Source: Verrucomicrobiota bacterium | GTDB lineage: Bacteria > Verrucomicrobiota > Verrucomicrobiia > Opitutales > Coraliomargaritaceae | Direction of reading: 5' to 3' | DNA length: 42,406 bases | Assembly (NCBI GenBank): GCA_009908325.1 | Contig: JAAAPI010000103.1 | Coordinates: 1 to 42,406, forward strand | Notes under the pieces: model-generated | The model's input: only the letters and a program-made list of their open reading frames with translations | Told to the model about the DNA's origin: nothing | The model's database searches: none | In this document: one piece after another, positions 1-8,068 of the stretch | Layout of the letters: each line of letters starts with the position of its first letter | Numbering within the stretch: the first letter of the stretch is position 1 | Position numbers and translations under genes: made by a program

Positions 1-1
1 G

Positions 2-130
2 CGGGAATTAACCGGAGAGGTGCAGCGGGTGTGCCGGCGTAAGAAGCCGCCCGGAGCCAAGATCATGAAGGGAGCCGAGTGGGGCGGCCTGGCGGTGGTC
101 CAGAATCTGCAGGAGAAGATTTTCTCGTAG
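2..130 (+). CDS. C-terminal end of an unidentified protein (partial)
   Basis: An open frame enters from the left edge and ends at TAG 128-130, giving 42 residues that finish with AVVQNLQEKIF followed by Ser. The start lies outside the window. The segment is basic (RRKK near the middle), with no cysteine pair, membrane segment or motif that identifies a family, so no function is proposed. It runs towards the minus-strand helicase gene; the two stops are about 100 bases apart with a pair of short dispersed repeats between them. It could be a chance frame, but 42 uninterrupted codons reaching the edge with ordinary residue composition favour a real gene end. Confidence 0.45.
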   Translation, partial: RELTGEVQRVCRRKKPPGAKIMKGAEWGGLAVVQNLQEKIFS

Positions 131-150
131 GCAGGATCAAGCTCGGCTGA

Positions 151-221
151 GGCCGTCGCGAGCGACGACGCCACGGACAGAATGAATGCCGGCTGGGCCG
201 TCGCGAGCGAAGACGCCACGG
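151..221. repeat. Two copies of a dispersed 26-bp intergenic repeat
   Basis: Positions 151-176 and 196-221 share GTCGCGAGCGA followed after one base by GACGCCACG. The GTCGCGAGCGAC part is nearly self-complementary. A related copy with GCTCGCGAGCGAG and ACGCCACG lies at 5931-5958 in another intergenic space. The pair sits between two converging genes. This fits a REP-like dispersed element; no coding role is seen. Confidence 0.6.
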
Positions 222-230
222 GACGGGTTG

Positions 231-2207
231 CTAAAACCGCCGCGTTGGGCCGATGCGGAGGGTCTCGTAGCGGCTGGTGTCGACTTCGCGGATGAAGCGG
301 CTGGGGTTGAGGCGCATGACTTGATTGCCCTGCTGGTTCAGCATGGGGTAACTGAGGTAGAGCTCTTCCATGGCGCGGGTCACCGCTACGTAAAAAAGAC
401 GGCGCTCTTCTTCCAGATTGCCTTCGTCAATGACCCGTTTGAGGGGAAAGGTGCCGTCGGCCAGACCGATGACGAAAACCACTGGAAATTCGAGCCCCTT
501 GGCCTGGTGGATGGTGGTGAGGCGCAGGCAGTTCTTTTGCTCTTCGGGCGTTCGCTCATTGCTCTCGGCAGCGAGGAGGACGAGCTGGGCGAGTAACTCC
601 TCCATGGTCTCGTAGCGGTTGGCGAAACTGATGAGGCTTTGCAGATCGTCGGCACGGTCGGTCCAGTTTGGGTAGATCTCGCGAATGTAGTCGCTATACC
701 ATCCGTCCAAGCCGATCTGCACGAGTTCTTCGGGCGACTTCTCGCTCAATCCGTGGGCCAGCTCGCGGAGGGTTTCGGCGAGGGAGGGCCATTCTTCCTG
801 GGCGTCGGCGGGGACCTTTTTGAGAACCTCTTCGGAGACGAGGACGTCGCAGAAATTTTGCTCCAGCTTTTCGGCGCGTTGACGGGTGAATTTATGAATG
901 CGCTCGGCAGTTTTCGGTCCGATCTTGGGGAGCAGGCAGACAAAGCGGGAAAAAGCGGATACGTCTGCCGGATTGGAGGCGAAGCGGAGTTGTGCAGTGA
1001 AGTCTTTGATGTGGGCCTGCTCGAAAAAGCGCACCCCGCTGGTGATCTGGTAGTCGATATTCAGGCGGGTGAGCTCCATCTGCAGGTCCATGGCCTGGAA
1101 GTGGGCGCGGTAGAGCACGGCGATATCGGACAACTCGCGGCCTTCATCGACGAGGCCCTCGATGCGCTCGATGATGAAGCGCGCCTGGCCGCGGGCATCC
1201 ATGACGGGCACAAAGTAGGGTCGCTCGCGGGCGGGCTTGACGGCGCGGAGCTCTTTGGAGAAACCGAGGCCGCTGGGTTGTGCGCCGAGCACGGCATTGG
1301 CAAAGGTGAGAATCTCCGGGGAGCTGCGGTAGTTGGTCTCGATCTTGTGAATCTCGGCCCCGGGGTGGCGCTCTTCGAACTGCATGATGTTGTCGAAGTC
1401 GGCACCGCGCCAAGTATAAATGCACTGGGCATCGTCGCCCACCGCCATGATTTGATGGTGGCCGCCGAGTTGATCGACGATGTCGGACTGGAGGCGGTTT
1501 GTATCCTGAAACTCGTCGACGAGGATGTGCTGAAAGCGGTCTTCGTATTGCTGGCGGATTTCCCGCTGTTCCCGGAGGAGCTTGAGGAAATACTCCAGGA
1601 GGTCATCGTAATCGACCACCTGTTGCTCGAGTTTGGCGGCCATGTAGGCTTTAAAGAACTGGTCGACCTTGTCGGCCATACCTTCGAGAAAAGGATAGCG
1701 GTCGTCGGCCTCCTCGCGGGGCGGGCGGCAGGTGTTGCGCGCGTAGCTGATCAGGTTGTGCAGCACCTTGGGTTTCGGGAAGTTTTTCGTTTTGAGAAAT
1801 TTCGGGTCGAGCTCTTGAATGACATTTTTCAGGATGCTTTCGGCCTCACCTTCGTCGAGGATGGTGTAGTTGCGTTTGAGCCCTACGAGGTCGCCGTGTA
1901 TGCGCAGGATGCGCTGGGCGATACTATGGAAAGTGCCGCCCCAAAGGTGGCGGCGGGAGACGCCGGTCAGGTCTTCGACTCGCTCCAGCATCTCGCGGGA
2001 GGCCTTGTTGGTGAATGTTAGCAGAAGGATCTCATAAGGCGATACCCTCTGGTGCAGCAGGTAAGCCACCCGGTAGGTGAGGGTGCGGGTCTTGCCCGAA
2101 CCGGCTCCAGCCAGCACGAGGGAGGGTCCCGCCGGTGCGGTGACAGCCGCGTATTGCTCCGGATTGAGTTCGGCTTTGAAATCGATTGGCGGGAAGGGAG
2201 AATGCAT
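231..2207 (-). CDS. pcrA: UvrD/PcrA/Rep-family ATP-dependent DNA helicase
   Basis: Superfamily 1A 3'-5' DNA helicase of 658 residues, expected to act in repair and clearance of blocked replication forks. Visible features: Q-motif LNPEQYAAV (residues 14-22), Walker A AGAGSGKT (33-40), TFTNKAS (motif Ia), the VDEFQDTN Walker B block, [14 protein letters not shown] (motif III), ETNYRSS (motif IV) and, near the C-terminus, [17 protein letters not shown] and [13 protein letters not shown] (motifs V and VI). It is shorter than typical PcrA/UvrD (about 720 residues) and ends soon after motif VI, lacking the long C-terminal Tudor-like tail. The start MHSPFPP at 2207 is the first Met ahead of the Q-motif. 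No Shine-Dalgarno is visible. UvrD, PcrA and Rep cannot be separated with certainty; the symbol is given by family. Confidence 0.95.
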   Translation of the reverse strand: MHSPFPPIDFKAELNPEQYAAVTAPAGPSLVLAGAGSGKTRTLTYRVAYLLHQRVSPYEILLLTFTNKASREMLERVEDLTGVSRRHLWGGTFHSIAQRILRIHGDLVGLKRNYTILDEGEAESILKNVIQELDPKFLKTKNFPKPKVLHNLISYARNTCRPPREEADDRYPFLEGMADKVDQFFKAYMAAKLEQQVVDYDDLLEYFLKLLREQREIRQQYEDRFQHILVDEFQDTNRLQSDIVDQLGGHHQIMAVGDDAQCIYTWRGADFDNIMQFEERHPGAEIHKIETNYRSSPEILTFANAVLGAQPSGLGFSKELRAVKPARERPYFVPVMDARGQARFIIERIEGLVDEGRELSDIAVLYRAHFQAMDLQMELTRLNIDYQITSGVRFFEQAHIKDFTAQLRFASNPADVSAFSRFVCLLPKIGPKTAERIHKFTRQRAEKLEQNFCDVLVSEEVLKKVPADAQEEWPSLAETLRELAHGLSEKSPEELVQIGLDGWYSDYIREIYPNWTDRADDLQSLISFANRYETMEELLAQLVLLAAESNERTPEEQKNCLRLTTIHQAKGLEFPVVFVIGLADGTFPLKRVIDEGNLEEERRLFYVAVTRAMEELYLSYPMLNQQGNQVMRLNPSRFIREVDTSRYETLRIGPTRRF

Positions 2208-2239
2208 GAGAGAGAAGATTTATGAAAAAGAAATGGCCT

Positions 2240-2297
2240 TGGGTGCGGGATGGGAGATGCGGGATGCGGGATACGGGGTGCGGGATGCGGGGTGTGA
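2240..2297. repeat. Short-period GGGATGC simple repeat
   Basis: Upstream of the helicase gene the plus strand reads as imperfect repeats of GCGGGATGCGGGAT and GCGGGGTG units with a period of about 7 bases. It is non-coding low-complexity sequence; no regulatory role can be read from it. Confidence 0.6.
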
Positions 2298-2426
2298 TTG
2301 GTGTTTACCGTTGTTCGATGAGTTGCCGCAGATCTTTGGGATTTTTGGATCGGGAGTGCGTGGTTACGAGTTAGAAAGGGGTCTGCGGTTGGGAGCAAAC
2401 AAAACTTGGATTTTGGGCGGCTCGTA

Positions 2427-2518
2427 GGTAGGGGCTTCACGGCTGCCAGGGGGCATGGAAGGCTTTTAAGGCAGCGTGGATCGGTGCTCTGGCGGTCGTC
2501 ACAAGTGACGCCCCTACG
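2427..2518. repeat. MITE/REP-like inverted-repeat element, 92 bp
   Basis: The element begins GTAGGGGCTTCAC and ends GTGACGCCCCTACG; the outer 13 bases pair with one mismatch. The right half (from CGGTGCTC to CCCCTACG) closely matches the right half of the 91-bp element at 41196-41286, and a third copy lies at 38659-38749. It sits in the 445-base gap between the helicase and menF. The family relationship is seen directly; calling it a MITE (mobilised by a transposase elsewhere) is inference. Confidence 0.7.
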
Positions 2519-2552
2519 GTGGTGCCTGCAATGCCCAAGAGCACAGGCGTGT

Positions 2553-2588
2553 CGGTATGCTCTGGCGGCTGTCACAAGTGACGCCCCA
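2553..2588. repeat. Partial copy of the inverted-repeat element
   Basis: Only the right half of the 91-bp family is present, ending TCACAAGTGACGCCCC, in direct orientation about 70 bases after the complete copy. An in-frame upstream extension of the menF frame would start inside this repeat, which is why the downstream ATG is preferred for menF. Confidence 0.6.
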
Positions 2589-2652
2589 ATGGCAGGGGGC
2601 ATTGTCGCTTTTGCGGGTTGCGGTTTTGGGTGAGCTGGTTTCCCTCCACGGG

Positions 2653-4083
2653 ATGCAAATTATCCCGTCCAGTATGTTACCCGAGCGCGACGAGGGGGCA
2701 TTACGCCAATTTTTGCAGGGTTGCCGAGAAGCGGCCCGCGAGAAGGGGCATTTTCAGATCGCGAGCATCTCGCTGGCAGTGAAACATATCGCACCGCTGG
2801 CGGTTTTGCAGTCGATCTACGAACCGGGCGAATTGCACTGTTATATTGAGCGGACTGCGGACGACGAGGCGGTGGCGGCGGCGGAGGCGGTTGTGGAGGC
2901 GCGTTTCAACGGGCCGGATCGCTTTGCCCAAGTCAAGGCTTTTGCTGACGACATTCTGGACAACACGATCGCGGTGGGGGATTTGAGCGAGGCTTTCACG
3001 GGGCCCCATTTTTTTACGGCCTTCAGTTTTGACGACACGGTGGCGGAGGGATCGGCGTTTCCGGCGGCCAGCGTATTTCTCCCGCGTTGGCAGGTCTCAC
3101 GGTCCAAGGGGCAATACGGCGCGGTCGCCAATTTGCGGGTGGATGTCGATACAGATATTGATAGCCTCGTTATGCGGGTTTTGGGAGCGTATCGTAAATT
3201 CGGCGCTTTCGACTACGAATCGGGATCGATTCAGCCGGAAGCCGAAGCCGGTGCCCGCATTGAGTCGCGGCACGAGCTGGCACCCGGGCACTACCCGGAC
3301 GCGGTTAAGCAGGCCCTGGAGGCCATCAAGCGGGGTGATTACGAGAAGATCGTTCTGGCACGTGCTATCGAGTTGGAGGCGGACCGCCTTTGGCAGCCGC
3401 TGGACACGCTGAACCGCCTACGCGAGCGCTTTGCCGGTTGTTTTACCTTTTCCTATGGGGGCGGTGGTGGACGCAGCTTCATTGGGGCGACGCCGGAGCG
3501 TCTTTTGCAAATACGCAGCGGACGTCTGCTCACGGAAGCCATCGCTGGATCGGCGCCCCGCGGGAACACGGCGGGGGAAGATGCCAAATACGCACGCGCG
3601 CTTCTTGAGAGCAGCAAGGACCTGCGCGAGCATGTCTGTGTGCGCGATTCGATCCTGCGCCGCTTGGCCCGTGTGGGAGTCGAGGGGCGGGCTGAGCTCA
3701 ATCCGCAGGTTTTGTTGTTGGCCAATGTGCAACATCTGCGCACCCGTGTTGAGGCGGCGGTCGGGGAGTCCGTGCACCTACTTGATATTCTGCCCGAAAT
3801 GCACCCCACACCGGCAGTGGGTGGGTCGCCCCGCGAGAAGGCCCTTCCCTGCATTGCCGGGTTGGAGGGAATCGACCGCGGACTCTACGCCGGAGTGGTG
3901 GGCTGGTTCAACCACCTCAACGAGGGGGAGATGATTGTCGGTATCCGGTCTGCCCTGATTGAGGGCAAGACCGCGCGGCTCTATGCTGGCGCCGGTATTG
4001 TGGAAGGCTCCGACCCCGAAAAAGAGATGCGCGAGACCGAGATGAAGCTGAGTGCCCTGCTGGATGTGCTGGTGGATTTGTAA
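2653..4083 (+). CDS. menF: Isochorismate synthase (MenF/EntC family)
   Basis: Converts chorismate to isochorismate, the first committed step towards menaquinone (or a catechol siderophore); cytoplasmic and Mg-dependent. The 476-residue protein carries the complete chorismate-binding core in its C-terminal 270 residues: [22 protein letters not shown], the AGSAPRG loop, [40 protein letters not shown] and [17 protein letters not shown]. The frame opens at 2557, but its first 32 codons run through a copy of a dispersed repeat, so ATG 2653 (MQIIPSSML) is chosen; ATG 2674 is also possible. No other menaquinone gene is in the window, so the pathway is inferred from the family. Anthranilate and aminodeoxychorismate synthases are less likely given the GSAPRG and [10 protein letters not shown] signatures. 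Confidence 0.93.
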   Translation: MQIIPSSMLPERDEGALRQFLQGCREAAREKGHFQIASISLAVKHIAPLAVLQSIYEPGELHCYIERTADDEAVAAAEAVVEARFNGPDRFAQVKAFADDILDNTIAVGDLSEAFTGPHFFTAFSFDDTVAEGSAFPAASVFLPRWQVSRSKGQYGAVANLRVDVDTDIDSLVMRVLGAYRKFGAFDYESGSIQPEAEAGARIESRHELAPGHYPDAVKQALEAIKRGDYEKIVLARAIELEADRLWQPLDTLNRLRERFAGCFTFSYGGGGGRSFIGATPERLLQIRSGRLLTEAIAGSAPRGNTAGEDAKYARALLESSKDLREHVCVRDSILRRLARVGVEGRAELNPQVLLLANVQHLRTRVEAAVGESVHLLDILPEMHPTPAVGGSPREKALPCIAGLEGIDRGLYAGVVGWFNHLNEGEMIVGIRSALIEGKTARLYAGAGIVEGSDPEKEMRETEMKLSALLDVLVDL

Positions 4084-4415
4084 AAGTCTGGTTCGTGCCG
4101 GTGCCCCTCGCTATTGACTAAGTTTTCCTGAATAATCGTTGTCACTGACGCGGCGTATCGCGACATTGACGCGTTAAGCATTCTTGTTCTCAGCTGGTTA
4201 CTACTGCTGGCGAGTTGGCATGCAATCGAAGTTTTGGGGCAGTATTACGAGCAACTTGGTTTCTGACTCTGCAATTGACGCTTGATGGAACGCTGACTCA
4301 GGCATCGCGCCACGCGCTGCTTTCAGCAAAAGCGCTTTTCACCTTGCAGGTTGTCCATTATCGTCTTGCTTCTGGCGTTCCCGGTTTTTCCCCGAATCGT
4401 TTAATATTAGAAGTT
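4084..4415. other. Intergenic stretch, no feature recognised
   Basis: About 330 bases between menF and the FAD oxidoreductase. The downstream frame stays open back to 4215, but that extension has no family similarity (Leu/Ala-rich). No hairpin with a T-run, repeat-family copy, RNA gene or convincing promoter pair was found. It presumably holds the promoter of the oxidoreductase. Confidence 0.5.
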
Positions 4416-5879
4416 ATGGCAAAAGATTGGCTCGAAGGCATTGAAGATGAATACGATGTGGTCGTCGTTGGGTCCGGCTTGGGTGGACTGACGGGCGCGA
4501 ACTATCTGGCGAAAAACGGGCACAAAGTGCTCCTACTGGAGCACCATTACCAGTTCGGAGGTCTGGCCACCTGGTTCAAGCGCCCCGGCGGGCACATCTT
4601 CGATATCTCGCTGCATGGCTTCCCCTACGGAATGGTCAAGAGCTGCCGCAAGTATTGGACAAAGGAAATCGCCGACTCCATTCACCAACTGAAGGACGTG
4701 CGTTTCATCAATCCGCAGATGAATGTCTGGACGACCTTCGACCGCGAAGATTTCACGAACATCCTGGTGAATGATTTCAAAGTGGACCGCGAAAAGGTTG
4801 AGGGCTTCTACACGCACCTGCGACAGATGAATTTCTACGACGACAACAAGCAGACAACGGGTGAAATGTTCGAAGAATTTTTCCCCGGTCGGAGCGACGT
4901 GCACCGCCTGCTCATGGAGCCGATATCCTATGCCAATGGCTCGCACATAGACGATCCGGCCATCACCTACGGCATCGTCTTTTCCAACTTCATGAGCAAA
5001 GGAGTCTTCACCTTCCAGGGAGGGACCGATACGCTGATCAAGAAAATGGTGGCTGAACTGAGAAAGAACGGTTGCGAAGTGAGAAAGAATGCCCTCGTCG
5101 ATGGCATCGACGTTGAGGATGGCAAGGTTGTCGGCGTGCGGGTGCGCAGCCAAAACACTGGCAACGAAACATTTCCCGTGCGTCAAGTGAAGTGCCAGGC
5201 CGTGCTCTCCAATGCCAACGTACGCAACACCATCGAATATCTGGTGGGCGAGGAAAAATTCGAGCCCGAGTTCGTGGCTGAGGCCAAAGCCGTGCGGAAT
5301 AATACGAGCTCCTGCCAGGTTTATATGGGGATCAAGAAGGGCGAGAGCATTCCGAACATCGGCGATCTTGTCTTCACATCCAAAGCGCCCGAGTATTCCA
5401 TCGACGAGTTGACCTCGATCCACACCAGCAGCCACACCTTCTCGGTTTATTACCCCGAGACGCGCCCGCACCTCTCGCAGGACCGCTACACCGTGGTGGC
5501 TTCGCTCAACGCCCGCTGGGACGAGTGGGCCAATCTCTCTGAAGAAGACTACCAAAAGGAAAAAGCCCGTATGTGCGAAGAGTGCCTACGCAGTCTGGAG
5601 ACCTTCATTCCCGGCGTGCGTGAGAAGATCGACCATATCGAGGCGGCCACCCCCCGCACAGTGAACCACTACACCAAGTCCATGCAAGGCACCTCCTTCG
5701 GCACGAAGTTTGAGGGGCTTAAAGTCTCCATGGAGCTGCCGGAGCAGATTGAGGGGCTCTACCACGCCGGATCTGTCGGCATCATCATGTCCGGTTGGCT
5801 CGGGAGCATGAACTACGGTGTGATTACCGCCAACAAGATGGACAAGTGGCTCTATGAACGGGCGAAGGGCGACTCTTGA
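4416..5879 (+). CDS. CrtI/retinol-saturase-like FAD-dependent oxidoreductase
   Basis: Predicted FAD enzyme of 487 residues in the phytoene desaturase / carotenoid isomerase / retinol saturase superfamily. The N-terminal dinucleotide fold is clear: [20 protein letters not shown] (residues 13-32), followed by [11 protein letters not shown] and later [14 protein letters not shown], a typical family segment. The C-terminal flavin-contact region reads [20 protein letters not shown]. The start at 4416 ([14 protein letters not shown]) places the Rossmann fold 13 residues in, as is normal; the frame is open back to 4215 but that sequence resembles nothing. No carotenoid genes adjoin it, so the substrate (polyene, retinoid or other lipid) is unknown. 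It lies downstream of menF in the same direction after 332 bases, so co-transcription is doubtful. Confidence 0.85.
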   Translation: MAKDWLEGIEDEYDVVVVGSGLGGLTGANYLAKNGHKVLLLEHHYQFGGLATWFKRPGGHIFDISLHGFPYGMVKSCRKYWTKEIADSIHQLKDVRFINPQMNVWTTFDREDFTNILVNDFKVDREKVEGFYTHLRQMNFYDDNKQTTGEMFEEFFPGRSDVHRLLMEPISYANGSHIDDPAITYGIVFSNFMSKGVFTFQGGTDTLIKKMVAELRKNGCEVRKNALVDGIDVEDGKVVGVRVRSQNTGNETFPVRQVKCQAVLSNANVRNTIEYLVGEEKFEPEFVAEAKAVRNNTSSCQVYMGIKKGESIPNIGDLVFTSKAPEYSIDELTSIHTSSHTFSVYYPETRPHLSQDRYTVVASLNARWDEWANLSEEDYQKEKARMCEECLRSLETFIPGVREKIDHIEAATPRTVNHYTKSMQGTSFGTKFEGLKVSMELPEQIEGLYHAGSVGIIMSGWLGSMNYGVITANKMDKWLYERAKGDS

Positions 5880-5930
5880 GCTGGGGCGTGTCCGCAGACG
5901 TTCTGGACGAATATTTTTGCAATTCCCCCT

Positions 5931-5958
5931 CCGAGCGCTCGCGAGCGAGCACGCCACG
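5931..5958. repeat. Third copy of the CGCGAGCGA/ACGCCACG dispersed repeat
   Basis: Contains GCTCGCGAGCGAGC, a near-perfect palindrome, followed by ACGCCACG, the same 3' box as the copies at 151-221. It lies 50 bases after an oxidoreductase stop codon in a 300-base gap. The rest of this gap (5959-6179) shows no recognisable feature apart from a TTGACC hexamer at 6134 without a good -10 partner. Confidence 0.5.
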
Positions 5959-6179
5959 TAACCCCGGGGGGGACAAACAAAGTTATACGGGATGGCTTGT
6001 GCTTCGACGTTGAGCTTTCTGGAAGGGTGGGTCTGGCAAATCGAAACCTATTGTGGACGCTTAGCCATGGAGCAAGCGATAAGCTGGGATCTTTTCACGC
6101 CGCTTTTACGTTTTTGATTGGGCGTCTGATGACTTGACCTCTAAGGTTATTCTGCGGCATCATTCAGTCATTATTGATT

Positions 6180-6701
6180 ATGCAGCAGCACCGCGCCCTT
6201 ATTCTCCGCAGTAACCGCTTTTTAGGTTCCGCCCTTGTTGATAAGGGGCTTGTCTCCAGCGGAGACTTGGAGGAAGCCAATGTTAAATTTATGGAGGCCG
6301 TTCAAGGCGGTAATTTTAAGAGTGCATCCATTTTATCAACGCTCATTTTTGAATTGAAGAAGCTGGATGAATCCATGCTGCTCGACTATCTTGTCGACGA
6401 GTCGAAAATCGGTCTGGTGGACCTCGACTTCCTGGAATTAATGTCGCTTCGCCCTCTCGAGGTGGATCTATCGTTGTGCTGGGCATCATCGACCCTTCCT
6501 TTTGACTCGGTGGAGGGCACGCATCTTGTGGCAAGTTGTTACTATTTGAGTGCGCCGGTCAAACGACACTGGGAGGAACTTCTGGAAGGCCCGGTTATCT
6601 GGTATGGAACGACGATGACTTCGCTTTCGAAAGCACTCGCGAGGGTCGAAGCAATTCATGAAGCGGAGGATGCTGCCCTTGAAGAAGAGGAAGATGATTA
6701 A
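6180..6701 (+). CDS. Free-standing MshEN/GspE-N-like protein
   Basis: A 173-residue protein with the look of the N-terminal domain of GspE/PilB/MshE assembly ATPases but no ATPase part. Residues about 9-62 read as two helical half-repeats (FLGSALVDKGLVSSGDLEEA, then ILSTLIFELKKLDESMLLDYL), the usual pattern of MshEN domains, which in some family members bind cyclic-di-GMP. The rest, with a very acidic tail (EAEDAALEEEEDD), is unassigned. ATG 6180 is chosen; a TTG two codons earlier is the alternative. No Shine-Dalgarno is seen. It opens a tight same-strand series with two response regulators and a GspE/PilB ATPase (gaps 33, 35 and 52 bases), suggesting one transcript and a regulatory or scaffold role for that ATPase. 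Ligand binding is inference only. Confidence 0.6.
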   Translation: MQQHRALILRSNRFLGSALVDKGLVSSGDLEEANVKFMEAVQGGNFKSASILSTLIFELKKLDESMLLDYLVDESKIGLVDLDFLELMSLRPLEVDLSLCWASSTLPFDSVEGTHLVASCYYLSAPVKRHWEELLEGPVIWYGTTMTSLSKALARVEAIHEAEDAALEEEEDD

Positions 6702-6734
6702 GCTTTTTAAACACCTTTAGTTTTTTAATTCCCA

Positions 6735-8033
6735 ATGGCCTACAGTATTTTAATTCTAGACGACAATGACGATTTCAACGCTCTGTTGACCGATATATTT
6801 GAGCAGGCAGATTACATTGTAACGTCCTTGACTGACCCGGTCGAGGCGATCGAGGCGTTCCGGGAAACGGATTACGATCTCGTGGTCGCAGATCAAAAAA
6901 TGCCCGAAATGTTGGGGGTGGATTTCATGAAGGAGATCCAGCGCTTCAAGCCAAATGTTCCGGTTGTCATCGTCTCGGGCTACATCGAAAACGAGACGAT
7001 TCGTGAGTTGATCCGGGACGGCGTCAGTGGTGTGTTTCTTAAGCCGTTGAACGTTTTCTCCTTGTTGGAGCGCGCCGGAGAACTGGTAGAAGAGGCAAAA
7101 AAGCGTAAAAAATCTCCTTCTGAATTGGAAGCCCACGATGAAGTCTGGGATGGATCTTCCCAGCTTGGTTTCGACTTTCAGTCCTTTCCCTGCAAATCCG
7201 GAACATCGATCGCATTTGCGGAGCGACTGCACGGCTTGCACAACTTTAAATCCACACTCTCCCTGATTGGAGAGTCAGGCACGCACTACCGCCCGATTTG
7301 TGAGGATATTCGGAGTTTTTTCGAGAGTGCAGACGAGCAATTCATTTATTTGAGCGCCGGTTCTTTTGACCAAGTGCAGGCCCTTTCCCTGATTGAAAAA
7401 GCACAGCGAGAAGACGCCGGGCGTATTACTTTTGTTCTACTTGAGTTCGAAAAAATGGACGCAGCACAGAAAGAACTCGCAACGAAGCTGGCTAAACATG
7501 AGGAACCCTTCGACGGACTGGAAATGGAAATACGTACCATTTTCTGCCTGAATCGGGATTTGGATTCGTTGATGGATCGAGAGGAAATTGACGAGAGCCT
7601 TTATATACTGATGGGAACGACGGAGGTAAGGGTTCCCCCGCTGCGGGAGTGCCAGGCCGACATCGCTGTAATGGCGCAGCAACTGCTTGTGGAAATTGCG
7701 CGGGAAAAATCCCTGACGACGGTGCCCCGTTTGGAAAGCGCTGCCCGGGATCAACTCGGTCATTATTCGTGGAAGGGGAACTTTCGCGAATTAACCGACG
7801 TATTGCGCCAGCTCGTTGAGGAAAATAATGTTGAGTCGATCTCGGCCGCCGCGGTCCGTGCTGCGATTGAAGGGGGGCAGACGGAGCCGCTGCAAACGCG
7901 GCTGCACAAATTTTTAGAGGAGCAGGAAAAAGATTACCTGCGCGCTGCTTCGATTCTCTTTGACGGTGACCGCAAGCGGATTGCCGATCTATTTCAAACA
8001 GATCCATCGGAGATTGATGCAAAGGTGAATTAA
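6735..8033 (+). CDS. Response regulator with degenerate NtrC-type AAA+ core and Fis-like tail
   Basis: A 432-residue protein with the architecture of a sigma-54 activator but a broken motor. The REC domain (1-115) is intact: acidic D9/D10, phospho-acceptor D53 (VVADQKMP), S81 and K103. The central part still aligns with NtrC: GESGTHYR at 179-186 replaces GESGTGKE, so the Walker A lysine is Tyr185; the Walker B region reads VLLEFEK instead of LFLDEI; no GAFTGA loop is present. VPPLRECQADI (300-310) and WKGNFREL (346-353) are well-kept sensor-side motifs, and residues about 388-432 resemble the Fis helix-turn-helix. ATP hydrolysis and sigma-54 activation are therefore unlikely, while phosphorylation is likely. 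It lies 33 bases after the MshEN-like gene and 35 before a paralogue. Likely a phospho-switch for the adjacent ATPase, or a DNA-binding regulator; both are inference. Confidence 0.85.
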   Translation: MAYSILILDDNDDFNALLTDIFEQADYIVTSLTDPVEAIEAFRETDYDLVVADQKMPEMLGVDFMKEIQRFKPNVPVVIVSGYIENETIRELIRDGVSGVFLKPLNVFSLLERAGELVEEAKKRKKSPSELEAHDEVWDGSSQLGFDFQSFPCKSGTSIAFAERLHGLHNFKSTLSLIGESGTHYRPICEDIRSFFESADEQFIYLSAGSFDQVQALSLIEKAQREDAGRITFVLLEFEKMDAAQKELATKLAKHEEPFDGLEMEIRTIFCLNRDLDSLMDREEIDESLYILMGTTEVRVPPLRECQADIAVMAQQLLVEIAREKSLTTVPRLESAARDQLGHYSWKGNFRELTDVLRQLVEENNVESISAAAVRAAIEGGQTEPLQTRLHKFLEEQEKDYLRAASILFDGDRKRIADLFQTDPSEIDAKVN

Positions 8034-8068
8034 AGGCGCAGTGCGCGTCACCCCTTGACCCTAATTTT

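Noticed and set aside
639-2021. Long plus-strand open frame of 460 codons inside the helicase region
   Set aside because: It is the antisense shadow of the helicase gene, whose minus-strand motifs are unmistakable; the plus frame has biased composition and no family likeness.
2557-2652. N-terminal extension of menF
   Set aside because: The extra 32 codons translate a dispersed repeat, and family members start near MQIIPS-like positions.
4215-4415. N-terminal extension of the CrtI-like oxidoreductase
   Set aside because: Sequence before MAKDW has no export signal or family match, and the Rossmann fold normally begins close to the N-terminus.
4533-5555. Minus-strand open frame of 340 codons
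   Set aside because: Antisense shadow of the CrtI-like FAD oxidoreductase; the plus-strand protein has a clear Rossmann fold.
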